DNA from: Blastomonas fulva
GTDB taxonomy: Bacteria > Pseudomonadota > Alphaproteobacteria > Sphingomonadales > Sphingomonadaceae
Length of the DNA stretch: 64,000 nt
Assembly: GCF_003431825.1 (NCBI RefSeq)
Contig: NZ_CP020083.1
Location: forward strand, 1 to 64,000
Direction: 5' to 3'
The position numbers and the translations under genes were made by a program. Shown here piece by piece: positions 25,993-33,870 of this stretch (position 1 is the first letter of the stretch; each line of letters starts with the position of its first letter). The notes beneath the pieces are model-generated. The model did not search any database. It had not been told where the DNA came from and saw only the letters and a program-made list of their open reading frames with translations.

Positions 25993-26889
25993 ATGTCCGA
26001 TCAGAGCAAGACGCCCTCCGCCCCGAATGCGGTCCCGGCCAATGCCGCTGCTGCAAGCGCTGCTCCCGCAGCTGCTCCGGTGGCCAAGGTTGAAGCGCCC
26101 AAGGTTCAGGCACCCAATGCCGAGCCCGTCAAGAAGGTGGAGCCTGCCAAGGCGATCGATACCGTGATCGCCAAGGCGCTGGCCCCCGCCGCAAAGCCCG
26201 CTGCTGCAGCAAAGGCCCCTGTGGCCGCGCCCGCAACAGCCAAGCCGCAAGCTGCAAAGCCCAAGGCAACCAAGATGGCCAAGCCTGCCGCGAAGACGGC
26301 TGCGCCCAAGGCCACGAAGCCGCTGGCAACCAAGCCCAAGGCCGCGCCAGCAAAGTCCGCAGTCGTCCCGTCTCCGGTTGCCGCCAAGGCCGCCGCTCCA
26401 GAGAAGAAGAAGGAATCCATCATGACCACCACCGAAACCATCACCGCCGAAACCAAGAAGGCCGCCGAAGCCATGACCGATCGCGTCAAGGCGCTGATGG
26501 GCGACATGTCGACCCGCGCCAAGGGCGCCTATGAAAAGGGCACCGAAATGGTTTCGCAGGCGACCGAATTCTCCAAGGGCAACGTTGAAGCCCTGGTCGA
26601 ATCGGGCAAGATTGCCGCCAAGGGCGCACAGGAAATGGGCCAGACCTATGCCGAAGACACCAAGAAGGGCTTCGAGGAACTGACCGCCGCGCTCAAGGAA
26701 ATGACCACCGTCAAGTCGCCGACCGAGTTCATCGAACTGCAGACCAAGCTGGTGAAGAAGAGCTTCGACACCGCGGTCGCCCAGACCTCGAAGAACAGCG
26801 AAGCGTTCCTGAAGCTGGCCGGCGACGTGTTCCAGCCGATCTCGAACCGCGTCAGCGTTGCTGTCGACAGCTTCAAGAAGGCTGCCTGA
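25993..26889 (+). CDS. Phasin-family PHA granule protein with Ala/Pro/Lys-rich N-terminal extension
   Basis: The product has 298 residues from ATG 25993. Residues 1 to about 142 are low complexity (Ala, Pro, Lys; PAKA/KPKA-like words, no hydrophobic core). Residues 144-298 form a phasin domain (AMTDRVKALMGDMSTRAKGA, SKGNVEALVESGKIAAKGAQ, SPTEFIELQTKLVKKSFDT), mainly amphipathic helix. A second possible start, ATG 26422, has AAGGA 8 bases upstream and would give the bare phasin domain of 155 residues. The basic N-terminus resembles histone-like tails and could bind DNA, as the tail of PhaF does. Repression by granule-sensing PhaR is inferred from the promoter. Confidence 0.88.
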   Translation: MSDQSKTPSAPNAVPANAAAASAAPAAAPVAKVEAPKVQAPNAEPVKKVEPAKAIDTVIAKALAPAAKPAAAAKAPVAAPATAKPQAAKPKATKMAKPAAKTAAPKATKPLATKPKAAPAKSAVVPSPVAAKAAAPEKKKESIMTTTETITAETKKAAEAMTDRVKALMGDMSTRAKGAYEKGTEMVSQATEFSKGNVEALVESGKIAAKGAQEMGQTYAEDTKKGFEELTAALKEMTTVKSPTEFIELQTKLVKKSFDTAVAQTSKNSEAFLKLAGDVFQPISNRVSVAVDSFKKAA

Positions 26890-26932
26890 CCCAAGAGCTT
26901 CCCACCGCCTTCAACGGCGGTCGGAAAACCAC

Positions 26933-26967
26933 AAAAAGCCGCTCCGGGCAACCGGGGCGGTTTTTTT
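26933..26967 (+). terminator. Rho-independent terminator after the phasin gene
   Basis: The stem CCGCTCCGG / CCGGGGCGG with a GCAA loop is preceded by an A-run and followed by seven T residues. A weaker hairpin, CCACCGCC-TTCAA-CGGCGGTCGG, lies just upstream. The terminator also marks the left boundary of the AT-rich island. Confidence 0.9.
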
Positions 26968-27050
26968 GTTGTGGTGCATATGGAGCGCTGCGAACATCAC
27001 CCGCAAGCTGAGGAGAACCTACTCAGACACGAGTGCCCCATATAAACGAC

Positions 27051-27078
27051 TTGCATCATCACATCGCGAGTGTAATTT
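27051..27078 (+). promoter_or_regulatory. Possible promoter of the island cassette
   Basis: TTGCAT at 27051-27056 and TAATTT at 27073-27078 are 16 bases apart and 35 bases ahead of the dam-like start. Downstream CTCGAGCTTTGAG is partly palindromic. The match is modest and the region is AT-rich, so chance similarity is possible. Confidence 0.3.
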
Positions 27079-27112
27079 CCAAATCTCGAGCTTTGAGTGA
27101 AAATGAGACATA

Positions 27113-27904
27113 ATGAAGCCATTTATCAAATGGGCCGGCGGCAAACGGTGGCTAGCCGACCATGAGTTATTTAATAATCTAGCTTATACAGGAAAGTATT
27201 TAGAGCCTTTTTTTGGCGGGGGAGCTATGTACTTTCATCTAAAACCGGAAAGATCTATAGTTTCTGACGTTAACACTCGACTGATTGAAGCGTATAGAGC
27301 AGTCAGAAATGATCCCGAGATAGTTATAAGCCTTTTAAAAGATCATCAAATATTGCATTCTAAAGAATATTACTATAAAATTCGCAAGACATCATTTGAC
27401 GATCTTAACCGACGCGCTGCACAATTTATCTATCTTAATAGAACGTGCTGGAACGGATTGTACCGCGAAAATCTGGCTGGCGAATTTAACGTTCCAATTG
27501 GTACAAAAAAATTGATTTTTGATCCTACGGAAGATTTTATCGCCATATCAAAACAGTTGAAAAAGTCAGAAATACTCAGCTGCGACTTTGAGCAAACCAT
27601 AGATCTGGCCGAAGCCGGTGATTTTGTTTTCTGCGATCCGCCATATACTACTGCACACAATCTTAACGGCTTTGTGAAGTATAACCAGAATATTTTCAGT
27701 TGGAAGGATCAGGTTCGGTTACGTGATGCCGCAGTCCGAGCAATGCGACGTGGAGCAATTGTCGTAATCACAAACGCGGATCATCCCTCGCTGCATGAGT
27801 TGTATCAGGCTGCTGAAAAGATAGACACGATGGAAAGGGCGTCCGTGATAAGTGGGAAATCTACGGGTCGCGGTATGACTTCTGAAATATTGGTCACACT
27901 CTGA
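27113..27904 (+). CDS. Dam-family (D12 class) DNA adenine-N6 methyltransferase
   Basis: The 263-residue protein shows the D12-class order: KWAGGKR at residues 6-12, SAM-binding PFFGGGAM at 32-39, SDVN at 51-54, LNRTCWNGLYREN at 108-120, and catalytic DPPY at 175-178. The specificity (GATC or other) cannot be read. The length is normal and no frameshift is seen. The stop and the next start share TGATG. No restriction endonuclease gene adjoins it, so it is an orphan methylase or part of an unusual modification module. Codon usage marks it as acquired. Confidence 0.92.
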   Translation: MKPFIKWAGGKRWLADHELFNNLAYTGKYLEPFFGGGAMYFHLKPERSIVSDVNTRLIEAYRAVRNDPEIVISLLKDHQILHSKEYYYKIRKTSFDDLNRRAAQFIYLNRTCWNGLYRENLAGEFNVPIGTKKLIFDPTEDFIAISKQLKKSEILSCDFEQTIDLAEAGDFVFCDPPYTTAHNLNGFVKYNQNIFSWKDQVRLRDAAVRAMRRGAIVVITNADHPSLHELYQAAEKIDTMERASVISGKSTGRGMTSEILVTL

Positions 27905-28419
27905 TGTATTGGCTAAAGCAACTTATGTCGCATGGCGATGCTCACTGGCGAGCGTTTTGCGAGGTGGCGTGCGTGTGCTTGGCATCTTTTGTACCGTTGG
28001 GGGTAAGCCTATTTGCCCAAACCGCACGAACTGCAAACGGGACAGGTTCTATCTGGCCGACGCTAGATATGATGTTTGGCAAGGGACAGATGTACTTAAT
28101 GGCCTACGCTTTGTTTGGTACGATATTTTGGCTAGCTTTTTGGAGCGGCGATAAGGAACCCCATAAAGCACGAAGAGCACTCGGCACTATTGCTCTTTTA
28201 GCCATCGCTCCCGTGGTAGGCGGGTTTGCAGTCGACCCCACGTTTTCAAATGTTACAAATACAAATGTGGTGGTTTTTGGTTATTATTTCTATGCAGTTT
28301 TCGCGGTTATATATTACCTTCTCTTATTTTATGTCGAAATTGACCCTCCAACGCCAAATGATGTTTTTAAGCGAGAAACTGGTACCCTGATCAATGAATA
28401 CAAAAGGCTGGAAAAATGA
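27904..28419 (+). CDS. Small four-helix membrane protein of unknown function
   Basis: The 171-residue protein has four predicted transmembrane helices, at about residues 18-38, 62-81, 92-110 and 121-144. It has a short N-terminus and a charged C-terminal tail (DPPTPNDVFKRETGTLINEYKRLEK) of about 25 residues. No motif was recognised. It is sandwiched by overlaps (TGATG with the methylase, ATGA with the DGQHR gene), so it should be co-expressed with both. A membrane effector is one idea, by analogy with small membrane toxins of defence cassettes; this is speculative. Confidence 0.8.
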   Translation: MYWLKQLMSHGDAHWRAFCEVACVCLASFVPLGVSLFAQTARTANGTGSIWPTLDMMFGKGQMYLMAYALFGTIFWLAFWSGDKEPHKARRALGTIALLAIAPVVGGFAVDPTFSNVTNTNVVVFGYYFYAVFAVIYYLLLFYVEIDPPTPNDVFKRETGTLINEYKRLEK

Positions 28420-29555
28420 GCAGAACCAAGCTCCAGCTTCAGTATCAAGAAATTCAACAGGAGATCGGGACTTTTTACTCGACAGTGATCTCCGCGCAAA
28501 AGTTATTAGAGATTTGCACCTTTGATTTCAGAAAAATTTCTGAAAATGACGGAATAAAAGAATTTCTTGGCATCCAAAGGCCACTAAAAATGGACCGAGT
28601 TCGAGAAATACAAAAGTTTATTCGGACTAGCGACGGTTGCTTTCCGACTTCGATAGTAATATCTGTTGACGAACGATGCGCAACTCTTATCCCAGAGTCC
28701 CATGAATTAGTTCTTCACTCCTATGAGGACGCCGTTGATGCCGAAATAGTTATTCCTTTTCGAGGTATAGCTACAATAATTGATGGTCAACATAGACTAA
28801 AAGCATTTGAGAATACCTCAATTGACTGGGGGCTGTCCGTCAATATTTTTGTCGGAATAGATGAAGGCACCCAGGCGAGCATTTTTTCTAAAGTTAATTT
28901 AGCGCAAACCAAGGTGAATAAAAGTCTTGTTTATGACCTGTTTGCGCTCGACAAAGGTCGTAGCCCAGAAAAGACGTGTCATGAGATCGTAGTCGCACTG
29001 AACAGTATTCCCGAAAGCCCGTTTTATGAACGGATCAAGCGGCTGGGTTCTGCCACAGATGGTATTTTTGGGGAGACACTATCGCAAGCAACCGTTGTGA
29101 AGGGTATATTACCGTATATTACAAAGGATCCGATGACGGACCGAGACATCGGCAAACGAATTGGAGTATTTCCGGATCGCGGAGCAGTTGATTTTGAACG
29201 ACGGATATTTTACCCCTTCTTTCAGAAGACGACTGCGGATGCTGAAATACTAGCAATATTGATAAATTACTTTTCTGCCGTGCAAGATAGGTGGCCGATT
29301 GCGTGGAACAACACGGGAAAAGGAGCAATCCTTAGTAGAACAAATGGATTTAATGGGCTAATTAGATTTCTGAGGGATGTTTATTTAACAGAAACCAGCA
29401 CTCCGGTGGTGATAAGCAAAGAAAGGTTTCATCGAGTATTTTCTCGGAGCACGTTGACAGACGAGCAGTTCAATCCAAATGTCTTTCCACCCGGCTCTAG
29501 TGGCGCTGCAGAGCTATACCGGCAGCTATGCGACACGACTGGTATCAAAGTGTGA
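28416..29555 (+). CDS. DGQHR-domain (DndB-like) protein
   Basis: The 379-residue protein carries the exact DGQHR motif at residues 123-127 (IATIIDGQHRLKAFE), followed by QASIFSKVNLAQTKVN at 153-168, the arrangement of the DGQHR/DndB superfamily, which is distantly ParB-like. Known members include DndB of DNA phosphorothioate clusters and DpdB of 7-deazaguanine DNA clusters. Neither cluster is present here. Residues 180-379 show no domain I know. The start overlaps the membrane-protein stop by ATGA. It probably binds or senses DNA modification; this is an inference from the family. Confidence 0.85.
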   Translation: MSRTKLQLQYQEIQQEIGTFYSTVISAQKLLEICTFDFRKISENDGIKEFLGIQRPLKMDRVREIQKFIRTSDGCFPTSIVISVDERCATLIPESHELVLHSYEDAVDAEIVIPFRGIATIIDGQHRLKAFENTSIDWGLSVNIFVGIDEGTQASIFSKVNLAQTKVNKSLVYDLFALDKGRSPEKTCHEIVVALNSIPESPFYERIKRLGSATDGIFGETLSQATVVKGILPYITKDPMTDRDIGKRIGVFPDRGAVDFERRIFYPFFQKTTADAEILAILINYFSAVQDRWPIAWNNTGKGAILSRTNGFNGLIRFLRDVYLTETSTPVVISKERFHRVFSRSTLTDEQFNPNVFPPGSSGAAELYRQLCDTTGIKV

Positions 29556-29749
29556 ATATTTTATAGAGGCGTTGGCTACGTTACTAATCGCAGATTTTAC
29601 TCAGTCCAATGAAACCGCTGGGGGTTGGTGAATTTAGGGGACTTGGACGAAAGCCTGAATAGCTTATCTTCCCAGTAACTACCGAATGGTGTTCCATGAC
29701 ATTCCTTCCGGTGAAGCGATGATTGCGACAGTAAGGTTGACCTTCCCCC

Positions 29750-32289
29750 TCACAACTGCCGCAAAGCCTGCGCAGGCCTCGCCGCCAGCACCGGTAGCGA
29801 TCCGGCCAGCCCCAGCCCCAATGTCAGCAGAGCGCCTCCGCCCAGAGTCGCCAGCACAACGCCCCAGTCGGGCTGCCAGCCGAAGCTGAAGATCTGCGTG
29901 ATCACATACCAGGCAGCAGTCACCCCCAGTCCCAATGCGACCACCGCCAGCAGCGCGGCCAGCAACCCGTATTCCAGCGCCTGCGCGGACAATATCTGCC
30001 GACGCGTTGCGCCCAGCGTCTTGAGGATCACGCTGTCATAGATCCGCGCCTGGCGGCTGGCGGCGATCGCGCCGATTAGCACCGCTATCCCTGAAAGGAT
30101 CGCGATCGATCCGGCGGCGGCGATGGCGGTGGCGATCTGGGTGAGGATCGTCGAGACCTGCCCGATGACATCGCGCACCTCGATCACCGTGGCCGAGCCG
30201 AAGCCCGCGAGCACCGCCTTGGACACCGCGCGCTCCTTGATGTCTGCGTCCGCCATGCCCTTGAGCGAGACGGTCGCGGCAAGGTTGTGCGGCGCATCCC
30301 TGAGCGTGTTGGGGCTGAACACCATCACATAATTGAAACCCATCGTGTCCCAGTTGATCTGGCGCAGCGAAGCGATTTTCGCGGTGAACTCGCGTCCGAG
30401 CAGGCTGACGGTGAGCATGTCGCCGACCTTGAGGTCGAGCGTCTGCGCCATCTCCTTGTCGACCGAAACCAGCGGCGGGCCGTCATAGCCCTTGGGCCAC
30501 CATGTTCCCTCGATCAGTTCGGAGCCTTCGGGCAGCGTTTCGGCATAGGTGAGGCCGCGCTCGCCGCGCAGCACCCAGGCGTTGTCGGGGATATCCTTAA
30601 GGTCGGCGACGCGGATGTTCTTGTAGCCGGTGATCGTCCCGCGCAGCGAGGGTACGGTGTTGACCGCAGCGCCCGGAGCGGCGTTTTCGACCAGCTGGCG
30701 GAACTGATCCGCGCCCGTCACCGGGACATCGAGCACGAACAGATTGGGTGCCTCCTTGGGCACGTTGCGGGTGATCTCGTTGGTGAGGCTGGTCTGCATG
30801 CCCGCCAGGATCACGAACAATGTGAGTCCCAGCCCCAGGGCCACCACCAGTTGCCCGGTCTGCGCGCCGGGGCGGTGCAGGTTGGCGAGTGCCAGCCGCA
30901 AAAGCGGCGCCTTGGGGCGCGGCAGGCGCGAGGCCGTCCAGCGGATTGCCCAGCCGATGCCTGCGAGCATCAGCAGCACCCCGGTCGCCGCCGCCATGAA
31001 CCAGGCAGAGAACACCGCCTCGCGCGCGGTGACCAGTGCGAGCAGCACGATCGCGGCAATGCCTGCACCCACCGCGATGAGCGTCGCACGGTCGGGCCAG
31101 CGGTTGCCCTCGACCAGCGAACGGAACAGCCCCGCCGCCGGAATGTGCCGCGCGCGCGCCAGCGGCGGCAACGCGAAGATGAACGCGATCAGCAGGCCGT
31201 ACACTGAGCTGACCACCAAGGGCAGCGGGTGGATGGCAAAGCCGGGCTTCACCGGCAGGATGTCGCCTGCCGCCGCGATGATCGCAGGCGGGATCAGCGC
31301 GCCTGCCACAAGCCCGCCCAGAATGACCAGCGCCGAGACCGCGAGGATCTGCACCAGATAGATGCGCAGGATATCGCCCGAGCCCGCGCCCAGGATCTTG
31401 AGCGTGGCGATGCCCTGCCGCTTGGTGGCGAGGTAGGACGCAACGCCGTTGCCCACGCCGATCCCGGCGATCACCAGCGCCGCGAGCCCGACCAGCGAGA
31501 GGAACTGCCCCATCCGCTCGATAAAGCGCGAGGTGCCCGGCGCGCCGCGATCACGGTCGCGCATCTCGAGCCCGGCCTCGGGGAACTCGGCCTTGATCCG
31601 CTCGATCGATGCCACCGGATCGGCGAGAGGGCCGACCTTCACCCGGTATTTGGCCTCGTACATGCTGCCCGGCTGGATCAGCCCGGTGCGCTGGATGCCG
31701 AGGTCGGAAACAAGCGCGACGGGGCCGAGCGTGAAGCCCTCGCCCAGCCGGTCGGGCTCATCGGTGATGATGCCGCGGATGGTGAACTGCGCCTCGCCAA
31801 AGCGGATGGCGTCGCCGGGCTTGAGGTCGAGACGGTCGGCCAGCCCCGCGCCGATCACTGTGCTTTGCGGATCGAGCGGGCCATAGGTGCCCTGCTGCAG
31901 CGTCAGCGTGCCATAGAGCGGATAGTCATAGTCCACCCCCTTCAGCTCGGCGAGGATTGCATCGGGGCCGGCGCCCCCTCCGATATCCGGTGCGCGCGGG
32001 CCGGTGCGCTGCGCCATCGCCTGCATGCGCACGGTCTCGGACACGGTGCCTTCGCGCTCGAACGCAGCCAGTTCGGCTTCGCTCGCCATGCGCTGCGACA
32101 TCGTAGCCTCGAAATCGCCGCCCAGGATCACCTGCCCGCGCTGCGACAGCTCGCCGGTGATCGAGGCGGTGAGGCTGCCGATGGTCGCCAATGTCGCGAC
32201 GCCCAGGAACAGGCAGACGATCAGCAGGCGAAGGCCCCGGAAGCGCCCCGACAGGTCACGCCGCGCGATCCGCCAGATCTGCGCCCAGG

Positions 32290-32293
<4 letters not shown>
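29750..32293 (-). CDS. ABC transporter permease, YbbP/FtsX-like
   Basis: The 847-residue inner-membrane protein is read from ATG 32293 (MTWAQIWRIARRDLSGRFRG). It has an N-terminal helix (LIVCLFLGVATLATIGSLTA), a large periplasmic MacB-like region, a central group of helices near residues 250-480 (two FtsX domains), and a final set at the C-terminus (SIAILSGIAVLIGAIAASRQ, LLAALLAVVALGLGVTAAW). Ten or so helices match YbbP of E. coli. It overlaps the ATPase gene (ATGA) and is divergent from a tesA-like gene, as in E. coli tesA-ybbAP. The substrate is not known; lipid or lipoprotein handling is the usual suggestion. Confidence 0.88.
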
Positions 32294-33000
<707 letters not shown>

Positions 33001-33020
33001 GAAATGAAAGGGCTTTCGCT

Positions 33021-33722
33021 TTGGGTCGGAACATCATCCTATATGGGGCAGCTTTGGCGCTTGTCTATTGCACTGCGGCATGTTCTGCGTCGTCGGACGA
33101 AGCCGCACCGTCGCCTGTCGAAAGCGCCGAGGCACCTGCCACCCCTGCGGCGCTTGCCGCGGACACGAGGCTGGTGATGGCATTCGGCGACAGCCTGTAT
33201 GCCGGATATGGCGTCAAGCAGGACGAAAGCTTCCCCGCGCAGCTCGAAAAGGCCTTGTCCGCCAAGGGCCTGAAGGTCTCGGTCCGCAATGCCGGCGTCT
33301 CGGGCGACACCACGGCGGCGGGATTGCAGCGGCTGGCGTTCGCGCTCGATGGCCTGCCGCGCAAGCCCGATCTCGTGATCCTGGGCCTTGGGGGCAACGA
33401 CATGCTGCGCGGGATCAGCCCCGATCAGACGCGAAGCAACCTGGATGCGATGCTCAAGGAACTGCAGAAGCGCGATATCGAGGTTGTGCTGACCGGCATG
33501 ATCGCCGCGCCCAATCTGGGCCAGGACTATGCAGGGCAGTTCAACCCGATCTTCAGCACGCTTGCACAGCAATATGATGCCGAGCTGTATCCGTTTTTCC
33601 TCGACGGGGTGATCACCGATCCCAAGCTGATGCTCCCCGACGGCATCCATCCCAATCCGCAGGGTATCGCCAGGGTTGTCAATCAAATCAGCGACATGGT
33701 CGCGGCGGAGCTCAAAGACTGA
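33021..33722 (+). CDS. TesA-like GDSL arylesterase/lysophospholipase (exported)
   Basis: The 233-residue protein starts at TTG 33021; GAAAGGG lies 8 bases upstream, and no in-frame ATG precedes the signal. The signal region ends near VYCTAACS, so Cys21 could be lipidated, although Thr at -3 is unusual. The SGNH hydrolase blocks are AFGDSLYAGYG (block I Ser), GLGGND (block III Asn), and DGIHPN (block V catalytic Asp/His). It would hydrolyse esters or thioesters in the periplasm. The divergent pair with a YbbAP-like transporter is a conserved arrangement. Confidence 0.88.
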   Translation: MGRNIILYGAALALVYCTAACSASSDEAAPSPVESAEAPATPAALAADTRLVMAFGDSLYAGYGVKQDESFPAQLEKALSAKGLKVSVRNAGVSGDTTAAGLQRLAFALDGLPRKPDLVILGLGGNDMLRGISPDQTRSNLDAMLKELQKRDIEVVLTGMIAAPNLGQDYAGQFNPIFSTLAQQYDAELYPFFLDGVITDPKLMLPDGIHPNPQGIARVVNQISDMVAAELKD

Positions 33723-33870
33723 TTTTGTTCGTGTCACGGGTGTGACGGAATGAGTTCAAAATGACGACAGTTTTGCGCGTATCCCAGCAGATTCGTTCAT
33801 CTGAACGCCGCCATGGAGTCATGCCCGGCAACTAGCTGCCCCCTCGAATTGACAACGAGGGGGTTGCGTC

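Larger units (their letters stand above)
26968..29690. other. AT-rich genomic island carrying a three-gene cassette
   Basis: Base composition changes sharply. Hand counts of three 60-base lines (27121, 27181, 29221) give 38-45 % G+C, against about 68 % in a nearby line (30001). Codon use shifts to A/T-ending codons such as AAA, ATA, TTA and AGA. The three genes overlap by 1-4 bases. The flanks show no tRNA, integrase, transposase or obvious direct repeat. The last gene ends at 29555, and 29556-29749 contains no gene I can support. Confidence 0.85.

Noticed and set aside
26968..29749. Direct repeats or attachment sites bounding the AT-rich island
   Set aside because: Comparison of the two flanks by eye found no repeated word long enough to be convincing, and no integrase or tRNA is nearby.
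33733..33746. Inverted repeat GTCAC-GGGT-GTGAC upstream of the TonB receptor as an operator or Pho box
   Set aside because: The arms are only five bases and the spacing does not fit Pho box direct repeats; too weak to list as a site.
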